NCBI RefSeq assembly: GCF_900184795.1
Contig: NZ_FXXN01000022.1
Location: forward strand, 77,501 to 141,500
Reading direction: 5' to 3'
DNA length: 64,000 nucleotides
Source of the DNA: Magnetospirillum sp. 15-1
GTDB taxonomy: Bacteria > Pseudomonadota > Alphaproteobacteria > Rhodospirillales > Magnetospirillaceae
Shown here one piece after another: positions 50,810-61,318 of this stretch; the first letter of the stretch is position 1; each line of letters starts with the position of its first letter. The translations under genes and the position numbers were made by a program. Under the pieces are notes generated by a model. It was not told where the DNA came from and searched no databases. It was given only the letters and a program-made list of their open reading frames with translations.

Positions 50810-50901
50810 CAAAGTGAATAAGGCTCACGCAAAGATGGGTCCTCAGGGTGGTTCGGGGCAGGCGCCATGAAGGCGCCGCCCCGGTTCGGGAGCGATAGAC
50901 G

Positions 50902-51716
<815 letters not shown>

Positions 51717-51717
<1 letters not shown>

Positions 51718-53648
51718 TGAGCGAATATTTGGACACCTCCATCCACGACACCTTTCCCAAGGCCCTGGTGCACAACGCCCAGCGCTGGCCGGGCGACATC
51801 GCCATGCGGGAAAAGGAGTTCGGCATCTGGAACGCCTTCACCTGGGCCGATTACCTGAACCGGGTAAAAAATCTGGCGCTGGGCATGCTGGCGCTGGGCG
51901 TGCAGCGCGGCGACGTGGTGGCGATCCTGGGCAAGAACCGCCCGGAGAGCCTGTGGGGCGAGGTGGCGGCCCATGCGGTCGGCGCCATGAGCCTCGGCAT
52001 CTACCACGATTCCATGAACGCCGAGGTGGCCTACCTGCTGTCCTATACCGGGGCGGCGGTCGTGCTGGCCGAGGACGAGGAGCAGGTGGACAAGCTGCTG
52101 GAGATTTCCGCCGAAGTCCCCACCATCCGCCATATCGTCTATTTCGACCCGCGCGGCATGCGCAAGCACAAGGACCCGCGCCTGATCTCGGCCGAGGAGC
52201 TGAGGGTCGAGGCCCAGAAGATCGCCGCCGCCAATCCCGGACGCTTCGACGAGGAAGTGTCCAAGGGCAAGGGCGATGATGTCGCCATTCTGTGCACCAC
52301 GTCGGGCACCACGTCCCACCCCAAGCTGGCCATGCTGCAGGCTGGGCCGTTCCTGCGCCACTCCACCGCCTACTTGCGGGCCGACCCCAAGTCGGCGGGC
52401 GATGATTACGTCTCGGTGCTGCCGCTGCCTTGGATCATGGAGCAGATCTATGCCGTGGCCCAGCCGCTGATCTGCCGCAACATCGTCAACTTCGTCGAGG
52501 AACCCGAGACGATGATGGCCGACATGCGGGAAATCGGCCCCAACTTCGTGCTGCTGGCGCCGCGCATGTGGGAAGGCATCGCCGCCGACGTGCGGGCCCG
52601 CATGATGGATTCCACCCCCTTCAAGCAGGCGATGTTCAACCTGGGCATGAAGCTGGGCATGAAGGCGCTGGACCAGGGCAAGCGCTCCAGGCTGGCCGAC
52701 TGGATTTTGTTCGACGCGCTCAAGGACCGCATCGGCTTCTCGTTCCTGAAGTCGGCCGCCACCGGCGGCGCGGCGCTGGGGCCGGACACCTTCCGCTTCT
52801 TCCTGGCCATGGGCGTGCCGCTGCGCCAGATCTACGGCCAGACCGAACTGGCCGGCGCCTATACCGTGCACCGCGCCGGCGACATCGACTTCGATTCGGT
52901 GGGCATCCCCTTCGACGACGCCCAATTGCGCATCGACAATCCCGACGCCAACGGGGTGGGCGAGATCGTGGCGACCACCGACGGCATGTTCACCGGCTAT
53001 TTCCGCAATCCGGAAGCCTCGGGCGCCGATCTGGTGGACGGCAACTGGCTGAAGACCGGCGACGCCGGCTACATCAAGAAGGAAAACGGCCATCTGGTGG
53101 TCATCGACCGCATCAAGGATTTGGCCACCACGTCCAATGGCGTGCGCTTCTCGCCGCAATTCATCGAGAACAAGCTGAAGTTTTCGCCGTTCATCGCCGA
53201 GGCGGTGATCCTGGGCGATACCAAGCCCTATCTCTCGGCGCTGATCTGCATCCGCTTCTCCATCGTCTCGAAATGGGCGGAGTCCAAGGGCATCTCGTTC
53301 ACCAACTACACCAATCTGTCGGCCCAGCCGCAGGTCTACGACCTGCTGCAGGCCGAGGTGGAGAAGGTCAATTCCACCCTGCCCGAGCCCCAGCGCATCC
53401 GCAAATTCCTGCTGCTCTACAAGGAACTGGACGCCGACGACGGCGAGCTGACCCGCACCCGCAAGGTGCGCAGAGGCGTCATCAACGAGAAGTACGGCGA
53501 CATCATCGATTCCATGTACGCCGATCGCGCCATGGTTCCGGTGGACGCGGTGATCACCTTCCAGGACGGCACCACCACCAGGGTCAAGACCGAGCTGAAG
53601 GTGGTGACATTGCTGCCGCCCCCCACCCAACAGATGGCCGCGGAATAG
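51717..53648 (+). CDS. Long-chain-type acyl-CoA synthetase (AMP-forming) inside the transporter operon
   Basis: 643 residues. P-loop CTTSGTTSHPKLAML, A5-type motif YGQTELAGAYTVHRAG, GDAGYIKKENGHLVVIDRIKDLATTSNGVRFSPQFIENKLKFSPFIAEAV, and a C-terminal domain with ELTRTRKVRRGVINEKYGDII. The long linker and the length fit the fatty acyl-CoA synthetase group. Encoded between livG (1-base overlap) and livH (13 bases), it must be made with the transporter, suggesting that the imported substrate is a carboxylic acid activated on entry. Substrate unknown. Confidence 0.88.
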
Positions 53649-53661
53649 GAGAACACGGAAA

Positions 53662-54555
53662 ATGGGTTCCTCGCTGCTTCTCCAACTCCTGGTCAACGGG
53701 CTGATCGTCGGCACGCTGTATGGCGTGGTCGCCATGTGCTTCGTGCTGATCTACAAGTCGACCCAGGTGGTCAATTTCGCCCAGGGCGAGTTCCTGCTGA
53801 TCGGCGCCTGGACCTGCTGGTGGCTGGTCACCAGCATGGCGCTGCCCTTCTGGATCGCCTTTCCCATGACCTTCGCCTTCATGATGGTCTTCGGCATCGC
53901 GCTGCAGATGATCGTGCTGCGCCCGCTGATCGGCGAGCCGGTGATCAGCGTGATCATGGTGACCATCGGGCTCTCCATCTTCTTCCAGGCGGTGATGAAG
54001 TCCATCTTCGGCGTGTGGGCCCAGCCCTTCCCCGAAATCTTCCCGGTCAAGTCGGTGGACATCCTCGGCCTGTCGGTGCAGCCCGCCTATCTGATGAGTC
54101 TGGTGGTCTCCATCGTCATCATGGGCGCCTTCGCTTGGTTCTTTAAGTACTCGCGCATGGGCCTCGCCATGCGGGCCACCGCCTTCAACCAGCAGGTGGC
54201 GCAAAGCCTGGGCATCTCGGTCAAGGCGGTGTTCGCCACCGCCTGGGCCATCTCGGCCATGGTCTCGGCCCTGGCCGGCGTGGTGGTGGGCATGGTCAAC
54301 GGCGTATCCTCGGCCCTGTCGTTCTTCGGCATCAAGGTCTTCCCGGCGGTGATCGTCGGCGGCCTCGATTCCATCGTCGGCGCGGTGCTGGGCGGCCTGA
54401 TCATCGGCGTGCTGGAGAATCTGGCGGAATACGCCGACAGCCAGTTCCTGCACGTGGGCAACCTGTACACCGTGGCGCCGTTCTACGTCCTGGTCATCAT
54501 CTTGATGATCAAGCCCTACGGCCTGTTCGGCACCAAGACCATCGAGAGGGTGTAA
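53662..54555 (+). CDS. livH: Branched-chain-type ABC transporter permease LivH
   Basis: 297 residues with about eight hydrophobic segments. Family cues: LLQLLVNGLIVGTLYGVVAMCFVLIYKSTQVVNFAQGEFLLIGAW near the N-terminus and FKYSRMGLAMRATAFNQQVAQSLGISVKAVFATAWAISAMVSALAGVVVG, the ATPase-contact region. GLDSIVGAVLGGLIIGVLEN and the C-terminal KPYGLFGTKTIERV are also typical. Lies between the CoA ligase and livM, 4 bases before the latter. Confidence 0.94.
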   Translation: MGSSLLLQLLVNGLIVGTLYGVVAMCFVLIYKSTQVVNFAQGEFLLIGAWTCWWLVTSMALPFWIAFPMTFAFMMVFGIALQMIVLRPLIGEPVISVIMVTIGLSIFFQAVMKSIFGVWAQPFPEIFPVKSVDILGLSVQPAYLMSLVVSIVIMGAFAWFFKYSRMGLAMRATAFNQQVAQSLGISVKAVFATAWAISAMVSALAGVVVGMVNGVSSALSFFGIKVFPAVIVGGLDSIVGAVLGGLIIGVLENLAEYADSQFLHVGNLYTVAPFYVLVIILMIKPYGLFGTKTIERV

Positions 54556-54559
54556 GGTC

Positions 54560-55630
54560 ATGATCTCGTCCAGCCTCATTCCCTGCGGCCAGTTCAAGAC
54601 CACCTACGCCGCCGACACCACCATCTTCCTGACGCCTGCGTCGCGGGCCTGGTGCATCGCCGGCATCCTCGCCGCCGCCGCCGCGCCGCTGGTGTTCAGC
54701 AACTACCTGATGGCCCTGATGATCCAGATCGGGTTCTACGGCATCGCCGCCTTGGGCCTCAACATCCTGGTGGGCTGCACCGGTCAGATTTCGTTGGGCC
54801 ACGCCGCCTTCTTCGGCTTCGGCGCCTTCGCCTCGGCGTGGCTGAACAACACCTTCGGGGTGCCGGTGCTGCTGGCCATTCCGCTGGCCGGCGTGATGAC
54901 CACGCTGCTGGGCCTGCTGTTCGGCATTCCGGCGGGGCGGCTGAAGGGACTTTATCTCGCCATCGCCACCTTCGCCTCGCAGTTCATCCTGGAAGACTTC
55001 TTCGCGCGGGCCAACTGGTTCACCGGCGGCTCGTCGGGCGCCATGGCCAACCCCATCAGCCTGTTCGGCTATGAGGTCGGCGGCGACAAGGGCTTCTTCT
55101 ACGTGGTGCTGTTCTTCGTGGTGGTGATGTACCTGTTGGGCACCAACCTGCTGCGCACCAGGGACGGCCGCGCCTTCGTGGCGGTGCGCGACCACTACCT
55201 GTCGGCCGAGGTGATGGGCATCAACCTCACCAAGTACCGCATCCTGTCGTTCGGCATCTCGTCGTTCTATGCCGGCGTCGGGGGGGCGCTGTACGGCCAC
55301 TATCTCGGCTACGTCTCGGCCGAGGGCTTCACCATCTTACTGTCCATCCAGTTCCTGGGCATGATCATCATCGGCGGCATGGGCTCGGTGATGGGCACCC
55401 TGATGGGCACCGCCTTCATGGTGCTGTTGCCCGAAGCCACCGAGGCCGCCGTCAGCACCGTCAAGCACGTGGCCGGCGACATTCCGGCACTGACCAGCGC
55501 ACTGGCCTACATCAAGGAGGCCTCCATCGGCCTGGCCATCGTGCTGTTCCTGATCTTCGAGCCCGACGGTCTGGTTCACCGCTGGCGTCTGATCAAATCC
55601 TATTGGAAGCTGTATCCGTTCTCGTACTGA
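54560..55630 (+). CDS. livM: Branched-chain-type ABC transporter permease LivM
   Basis: 356 residues with about ten hydrophobic segments. LMIQIGFYGIAALGLNILVGCTGQISLGHAAFFGFGAFASAWL is the family hallmark; the ATPase-contact loop is FVAVRDHYLSAEVMGINLTKYRILSFGISSFYAGVGGALYG. The first 30 residues before the first helix are longer than in E. coli LivM but normal for this group. Pairs with LivH. Confidence 0.93.
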   Translation: MISSSLIPCGQFKTTYAADTTIFLTPASRAWCIAGILAAAAAPLVFSNYLMALMIQIGFYGIAALGLNILVGCTGQISLGHAAFFGFGAFASAWLNNTFGVPVLLAIPLAGVMTTLLGLLFGIPAGRLKGLYLAIATFASQFILEDFFARANWFTGGSSGAMANPISLFGYEVGGDKGFFYVVLFFVVVMYLLGTNLLRTRDGRAFVAVRDHYLSAEVMGINLTKYRILSFGISSFYAGVGGALYGHYLGYVSAEGFTILLSIQFLGMIIIGGMGSVMGTLMGTAFMVLLPEATEAAVSTVKHVAGDIPALTSALAYIKEASIGLAIVLFLIFEPDGLVHRWRLIKSYWKLYPFSY

Positions 55631-55689
55631 CCAAGACCAACAAGAAGACGCTGAACTTGATTCAACGAAATCATGGGAGGAGCACCACA

Positions 55690-56928
55690 ATGAAGCATAC
55701 CCTGTTCGCCGGAACCGCCGCGATCGCCCTGCTGTCCGCCGGGGCGGCCATGGCCGCCGACGGCATCCTGGTCGGCCACATCGCCGACATCACCGGCGCC
55801 ACCTCGGCGGTGGGCAAGCCCTACGGCCAGGGCATCGCCGACGCCATGAACTACATCAACGCCCATGGCGGCGTGGCGGGAAAGAAGATCATCTTCGAGA
55901 CCGTGGACTACGCCTACGAAGTGCCGCGCGCCATGGCCGCCTATAAGAAGCTGACCGGCTCGGAGAAGGCCACCGCCATCCAGGGCTGGGGCACCGGCGA
56001 CACCGAGGCGCTGGTGAGCAGCGTCGCCAAGGACGAGATCCCGTACTTCTCGGCCTCCTATTCCGGCCACCTGACCGACCCGCAGGGCAAGACCTCGGTC
56101 AAGGGCGCCCCCTACAACTTCTTCTACGGCCCCAGCTATTCCGACGCCTGCCGCGGCCTGGTCCAGTGGGCGCACGAGGACTGGAAGAAGAAGGGCGGTT
56201 CGGGTAAGCCCAAATTCGTCCACATGGGCGACAACCACCCCTATCCCAACGCCCCCAAGATGGCCTGCGGCGCCTATGCCAAGGAACTGGGCTTCGATGT
56301 CGGCAACGAGATCCAGTACTCGCTGAAGCCCGGCGACTTCAAGGCCCAGTGCCTGTCCTTGAAGGAATCCGGCGCCAACTACGCCTATCTGGGCAACACC
56401 TCGGGCTCGACCATCTCGCTGTTGAAGTCGTGCGAGACGGTGGGCGTCACCACCCAGTTCCTGGCCAATATCTGGGGCACCGATGAGGGCTCGCTCAAGG
56501 CCACCGGCGAGGCCGCCGACAAGCTGGTCTGGGTGGTGGGTGCCTCGACCTGGAGCGACGACACGCCCGGCATGAAGCTGGTGCGCGACATCTCCAAGGT
56601 CTCCGACCCCACCGGCAACGAGGCCCGCCCGGTGCACTACATCCGCGCCATCTGCTCGGTCTACTACATGAAGGAAGCCATGGAGATGGCCGCCAAGTCC
56701 GGCCCCATCACCGGCCCCGCCATCAAGAAGGCCATGGAAACCCACCCCAAGGATTGGGTCCCCGCCGGTCTGGAAGGCGTCTGCCTGCCGTCCACCTGGA
56801 CCGCCGACGACCATCGCGGCACCACCACGGTCAAGGTCTATCAGGCCTCGACCAAGGGCGGCACCATCGGCATGAAGCAGGTCTATACCGCCGACATTCC
56901 GCGCCGCAAGGAATGGCTGGGCTGGTAA
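55690..56928 (+). CDS. Periplasmic binding protein of the Liv-type transporter
   Basis: 412 residues from ATG 55690 (TGGGAGGAG 8-16 bases upstream). Signal peptide HTLFAGTAAIALLSAGAAMA cleaved before ADGILVG. Peripla_BP_6-type fold: IADITGATSAVGKPYGQGIADAMNYINAHGGVAGKKIIFETVDYAYE, then IQGWGTGDTEALVSSVAKDEIPYFSASYSG and KPKFVHMGDNHPYPNAPKMACGAYAKELGF. It belongs to the larger subgroup seen beside acyl-CoA enzymes rather than classical LivJ/LivK (about 370 residues), so the ligand may not be an amino acid. Confidence 0.88.
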   Translation: MKHTLFAGTAAIALLSAGAAMAADGILVGHIADITGATSAVGKPYGQGIADAMNYINAHGGVAGKKIIFETVDYAYEVPRAMAAYKKLTGSEKATAIQGWGTGDTEALVSSVAKDEIPYFSASYSGHLTDPQGKTSVKGAPYNFFYGPSYSDACRGLVQWAHEDWKKKGGSGKPKFVHMGDNHPYPNAPKMACGAYAKELGFDVGNEIQYSLKPGDFKAQCLSLKESGANYAYLGNTSGSTISLLKSCETVGVTTQFLANIWGTDEGSLKATGEAADKLVWVVGASTWSDDTPGMKLVRDISKVSDPTGNEARPVHYIRAICSVYYMKEAMEMAAKSGPITGPAIKKAMETHPKDWVPAGLEGVCLPSTWTADDHRGTTTVKVYQASTKGGTIGMKQVYTADIPRRKEWLGW

Positions 56929-56943
56929 GGCCCAAGCCGTAGC

Positions 56944-56966
56944 GGGAGGCGGCCACGCCGCCTCCC
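56944..56966 (+). other. Hairpin between the binding-protein gene and livF
   Basis: Nine-base-pair perfect stem GGGAGGCGG/CCGCCTCCC with a 5-base loop, followed by GTCATTTTTC, 16 bases past the stop. It could be a partial terminator or mRNA stabiliser that sets binding protein above ATPase levels. Confidence 0.6.
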
Positions 56967-56996
56967 GTCATTTTTCTAATGGAAACGGATACGGCC

Positions 56997-57821
<825 letters not shown>

Positions 57822-57836
57822 CGCCCTCCCACCGTC

Positions 57837-57893
57837 ATGGCCGGGCTTGCCCCGGCCATCCGTGGACCCTTAGGGCTCGAGCCCGGGGGGACG
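57837..57893. repeat. Dispersed hairpin repeat, copy 3 (partial)
   Basis: ATGGCCGGG/CCCGGCCAT hairpin (57837-57859) with the same GTC-ATGG ends as the copies at 35 and 47 kb, followed by GGACCCTTAGGGCTCGAGCCCGGGG, a diverged second hairpin. Lies between livF and the next CoA ligase gene. Confidence 0.65.
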
Positions 57894-57909
57894 AAGGAAA
57901 GAAGACTTA

Positions 57910-59133
57910 ATGACCGAATTCTATGATTCCCTGGAAACCCGCTCCCATGACGAGCGCGAGGCCGCCCATTTCGAGTCCCTGCCCGCCCAGGTCGCCCTGG
58001 CCAAGGCCGACTCGCCGGCCTTCGCCCGGCTGCTGGCCGACGTGGACCCGGCCTCGGTCACCGGCCGCGCCGCCCTGGCCAAGCTGCCGGTGACCCGCAA
58101 GTCGGAACTGATCGACGCCCAGCAGGCCGACCCGCCCTTCGCCTCGCTGATCAGCACGCCCCGGTCCGAACTGCGCCGCGTCTTCGCCTCGCCCGGCCCC
58201 ATCTACGACCCCGAGGGCTGGGACAACGACTGGTGGCGCGTCGCCCGCGCGCTGCATGCCGCCGGCTTCCGCCACGGCGATCTGATGCACAATTGCTTCT
58301 CGTACCACTTCACGCCGGGTGGCGTGATGTTCGAGACCGCCGCCCATGCCCTGGGCTGCCCGGTGTTTCCGGCCGGCGTCGGCAACACCGACCAGCAGGC
58401 CCAGGCCATCGCCGACCTGAAACCGGCCGGCTATGGCGGCACGCCCTCCTTCCTCAAGATCATCCTGGAGCGGGCCGAGGAGATGGGTCTCGACCATTCC
58501 TCGCTGACCAAGGCCTGCGTGTCGGGCGAGGCTTTGTTGCCGCCACTGCGCCAGTCCTTGAAGGATTTAGGCGTCGACGTCACCCAGTGCTACGCCACCG
58601 CCGATCTTGGCCTGATCGCCTACGAGACCAGGGCCCGCGAGGGACTGATCGTCGACGAAGGCGTCATCGTCGAGATCGTGCGACCCGGCACCGGCGATCC
58701 GGTCCCCGAGGGCGAGGTCGGCGAGGTGGTGGTCACCACCTTCAACCAGGATTACCCGCTGATCCGCTTCGCCACCGGCGATCTGTCGGCGGTATTGGCC
58801 GGAACCAGCCCCTGCGGCCGCACCAACATGCGGCTCAAGGGCTGGATGGGCCGCGCCGACCAGACCACCAAGATCAAGGGCATGTTCGTCCATCCCCGCC
58901 AGATCGCCGAGGTGGCCAAGCGCCACCCGGAAGTCATCCGCGCCCGGCTGGTGGTGGAATCGGGCGGTGAGACCGACCGCCTGACCCTCAATGTCGAGAC
59001 CAATGCCACCGGCCTGGAAGCGGCCCTGAAGGACTCTTTCCTGTCGCTGTGCAAGCTGAAGACCGAGGTGGCGTTCGTTGCCCCCGGCGGCCTGCCCAAC
59101 GACGGTATCGTCATCCAAGACAAGCGAGCCTGA
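57910..59133 (+). CDS. Phenylacetate-CoA-ligase-like AMP-forming enzyme
   Basis: 407 residues, slightly shorter than PaaK. PaaK-like stretches: HFESLPAQVALAKADSPAFARLLADVDPASV, TRKSELIDAQ, GDLMHNCFSYHFTPGGVMFETAAHALGCPVFPAGVGNTDQQ, YGGTPSFLKIILERAEEMG, CYATADLGLIAYETRAREGLIVDEG and a C-terminal ligase domain with RADQTTKIKGMFVHPRQIAEV. Where PaaK has SSGTTGKPT this protein has FASPGPIYDP, so the usual P-loop is missing; this is either a known deviant subgroup or a changed activity. Encoded between livF and the aldehyde dehydrogenase, 3 bases before the latter. Confidence 0.82.
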   Translation: MTEFYDSLETRSHDEREAAHFESLPAQVALAKADSPAFARLLADVDPASVTGRAALAKLPVTRKSELIDAQQADPPFASLISTPRSELRRVFASPGPIYDPEGWDNDWWRVARALHAAGFRHGDLMHNCFSYHFTPGGVMFETAAHALGCPVFPAGVGNTDQQAQAIADLKPAGYGGTPSFLKIILERAEEMGLDHSSLTKACVSGEALLPPLRQSLKDLGVDVTQCYATADLGLIAYETRAREGLIVDEGVIVEIVRPGTGDPVPEGEVGEVVVTTFNQDYPLIRFATGDLSAVLAGTSPCGRTNMRLKGWMGRADQTTKIKGMFVHPRQIAEVAKRHPEVIRARLVVESGGETDRLTLNVETNATGLEAALKDSFLSLCKLKTEVAFVAPGGLPNDGIVIQDKRA

Positions 59134-59136
59134 ATC

Positions 59137-60627
59137 ATGACCCTCACGCCTGAACTCGATCCCTTCAAGCTGGCCAAGGCCCTTTCGGCCAAGCACCTGA
59201 TCGGCGGCAAGTTCGTGCCCGCCGCCCTGGGCCAGACCTTCCCGGTGGACAACCCCGCCACCTGCGAAGAGATCGCCACCGCCGCCTTCGGCACCAAGGC
59301 GGACGTCGACGCCGCGGTGGCCAGCGCCAAGGCCGCCCAGAAGGAATGGGCCAAGCAATCGGCCAGGGCGCGCGGCAAGCTGGTGGCCGAGTGCGGCCGG
59401 GTGCTGTCGGCCCACGTGGAGGAACTGGGCCGTCTGGTGGCGCTCGAGACCGGCAAGGCGCTGCGCACCGAAAGTCGGGTCGAGGCCGGGGTGCTGGCCG
59501 ATATGTTCACCTTCTTCGGTGGCCTGGGCAGCGAGCTCAAGGGCGAGACCATTCCCTTCAGCCCCGACATGCTGACCGTGACGGTGCGTGAGCCCGTGGG
59601 CGTAGTAGGCTGCATCATTCCGTGGAACGTGCCGCTGCTGCTGATGGCCATGAAGGCCGCCGCCGCCCTGGTGGCCGGCAACGCCGTGGTGGTCAAGTCG
59701 GCGGAAGAGGCGCCGCTGACCGTGCTGCGCGTCGCCGAGATCATGAACACCGTGCTGCCGCCCGGCCTGTTCAACATGCTGTCGGGCTTCGGCCCCGAAT
59801 GCGGCGCGCCGCTGGTCGAACACCCCGACGTCAAGAAGGTGACCTTTACCGGTTCCGTCGAGACGGGGCGCATCGTCTACAAGGCGGCGGCCGAGAAGCT
59901 GATCCCCGTGACGCTCGAACTGGGCGGCAAGAGCCCGATGATCGTCTGCGCCGACGCCGACATGGATCAGGCGGTGGCCGGCGCCCTGGCCGGCATGCGC
60001 TTCACCCGCCAGGGCCAGAGCTGTACCGCCTCGTCGCGCCTGTTCGTGCACGCCTCCATCCACGACGAGTTCGTCGCCAAGGTGAAGGCCAAGGTCGACG
60101 CCATGGTGATGGGCGATCCCTTGGACGAGAAGACCGACATCGGCACCATCGTCTCGGACGGCCAGTTGGACCGGGTCAGGAGCTACATCAAGGTGGGCGA
60201 GGAGACCAAGGGCGCCACCAAGCATGTGTGCTCGGCCATGCCCACCGACCCCAGGCTGGCCAAGGGCCGCTTCGTCCAGCCGGTGATCTTCACCGGCATG
60301 AAGAACTCGGACCGCCTGTGCCAGGAGGAAATCTTCGGCCCCGTCTGCGCCGTCATCAAGTGGACCGATTACGAAGAGGTGATCGCCCAGGCCAACGACA
60401 GTGAATACGGTCTGGCCGCCTCCATCTGGACGCGGGATTTCAAGGTCGCCATGGATGCGACCAAGCGCCTGGAAGCCGGCTTCGTCCAGGTCAACCAGAA
60501 CCTGGTGGTCCAGCCGACGCTCTCCTATGGCGGCGTCAAGACCTCGGGCATCGGCAAGGAGGCCTCGCTGGAATCCATGCTGGAGCACTTCACCCACAAG
60601 AAGACCATCATCTTCAACATGAAGTGA
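59137..60627 (+). CDS. NAD(P)-dependent aldehyde dehydrogenase
   Basis: 496 residues of the ALDH superfamily. PWNVPLLLMAMKAAAALVAGNAVVVKSAEEAPLT, FTGSVETGR, general base Glu261 in LELGGKSP and nucleophile Cys296 in GQSCTASSR, then EIFGPVCAVIKW and a normal C-terminus. It oxidises an aldehyde to the acid or acyl form; the substrate is unknown. Its C-terminus differs from the CoA-acylating MmsA group. Its last 14 bases overlap the convergent hepT gene. Confidence 0.93.
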   Translation: MTLTPELDPFKLAKALSAKHLIGGKFVPAALGQTFPVDNPATCEEIATAAFGTKADVDAAVASAKAAQKEWAKQSARARGKLVAECGRVLSAHVEELGRLVALETGKALRTESRVEAGVLADMFTFFGGLGSELKGETIPFSPDMLTVTVREPVGVVGCIIPWNVPLLLMAMKAAAALVAGNAVVVKSAEEAPLTVLRVAEIMNTVLPPGLFNMLSGFGPECGAPLVEHPDVKKVTFTGSVETGRIVYKAAAEKLIPVTLELGGKSPMIVCADADMDQAVAGALAGMRFTRQGQSCTASSRLFVHASIHDEFVAKVKAKVDAMVMGDPLDEKTDIGTIVSDGQLDRVRSYIKVGEETKGATKHVCSAMPTDPRLAKGRFVQPVIFTGMKNSDRLCQEEIFGPVCAVIKWTDYEEVIAQANDSEYGLAASIWTRDFKVAMDATKRLEAGFVQVNQNLVVQPTLSYGGVKTSGIGKEASLESMLEHFTHKKTIIFNMK

Positions 60628-60973
60628 GGAAGTCGCGTTCCTTCAACAAAGCGGCGCGCAGAGAAGCGAGATCGTTGGTGGCAACATCCCATACCAGTCT
60701 GAAATCGACGGCGAGATATTCATGGGCGATGCGGTGGCGCATGTCCCGCACCTGCTTCCACGGGATCTCCGGCCGCCGCTCGGCGATTCCATCGAGAAGA
60801 TCCCTGGATGCCTCGCCGATCATCATGACCAGATGCGTCACGGCGAGTGAAGTCTTGCGGTCCATTAGGAAGGATTCCCGGTCCCTGCCACCGACGAACT
60901 CACCGATCTCGTCGATAGCGGACAGAATGGCGTCCAAGGCTTCCGTCGCGCGCCGCCTCTCAGCGAAAGACAT
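60614..60973 (-). CDS. hepT: HepT-type HEPN toxin (DUF86)
   Basis: 119 residues, all-helical HEPN domain. The motif RHRIAHEY (Arg79, His84, Tyr86) is the RX4HXY site of HepT ribonucleases, whose Tyr is the target of the partner nucleotidyltransferase in characterised MntA-HepT pairs. Other DUF86 features: FLMDRKTSLAVTHLVMMIGEASRDL and RPEIPWKQVRDM. Start overlaps the mntA stop by 14 bases, and the stop overlaps the convergent aldehyde dehydrogenase by 14 bases. Confidence 0.88.
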   Translation of the reverse strand: MSFAERRRATEALDAILSAIDEIGEFVGGRDRESFLMDRKTSLAVTHLVMMIGEASRDLLDGIAERRPEIPWKQVRDMRHRIAHEYLAVDFRLVWDVATNDLASLRAALLKERDFLTSC

Positions 60974-61271
60974 CGACGCCGTCCTTGGCGACTTCGTCCG
61001 CCATGTAGGGCCGCAACGCGCGGCGGGTCAGCATGTCGGCCTTGCGCCCCAGCCAGTCGCTGGAGGAATCCTCGACGATGCCCAGGTCGATGTAGCTGAA
61101 CTTCATCTCGGGATCGAGGTCGATCACCAGATCGATGTCGCTGTCGGGACGCGCTTCGCCGCGCGCCATGGAGCCGAATACCGCCAGACGCGTAATGCCC
61201 TTTCCCCGGAAGAAGCTCTCGTGCTCCTTCAGGATGGCGATCACCTCGGAAAGGGTCTGTACGCGTCCCAT
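60960..61271 (-). CDS. mntA: MntA-type minimal nucleotidyltransferase antitoxin
   Basis: 103 residues from ATG 61271. The nucleotidyltransferase motif GSX10DXD is intact (Gly33, Ser34, Asp45, Asp47 in FGSMARGEARPDSDIDL), with a third acidic residue in VIDLDPEMKFSY. In known type VII pairs MntA adds AMP to the HepT Tyr and silences it. First gene of a two-gene unit that lies between aldehyde dehydrogenase and thiolase on the opposite strand; its ATG is only 47 bases from the divergent thiolase start, so its promoter must overlap that leader. Confidence 0.88.
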   Translation of the reverse strand: MGRVQTLSEVIAILKEHESFFRGKGITRLAVFGSMARGEARPDSDIDLVIDLDPEMKFSYIDLGIVEDSSSDWLGRKADMLTRRALRPYMADEVAKDGVDVFR

Positions 61272-61318
61272 AAGGCGTATCCTACCAAAAACCAACGTAT
61301 TCCGCAAAGGACAGCCCC

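Noticed and set aside
58567-60597. 676-codon open frame antisense to the PaaK-like and aldehyde dehydrogenase genes
   Set aside because: Shadow frame of two genes with recognisable catalytic motifs; product lacks any family features.
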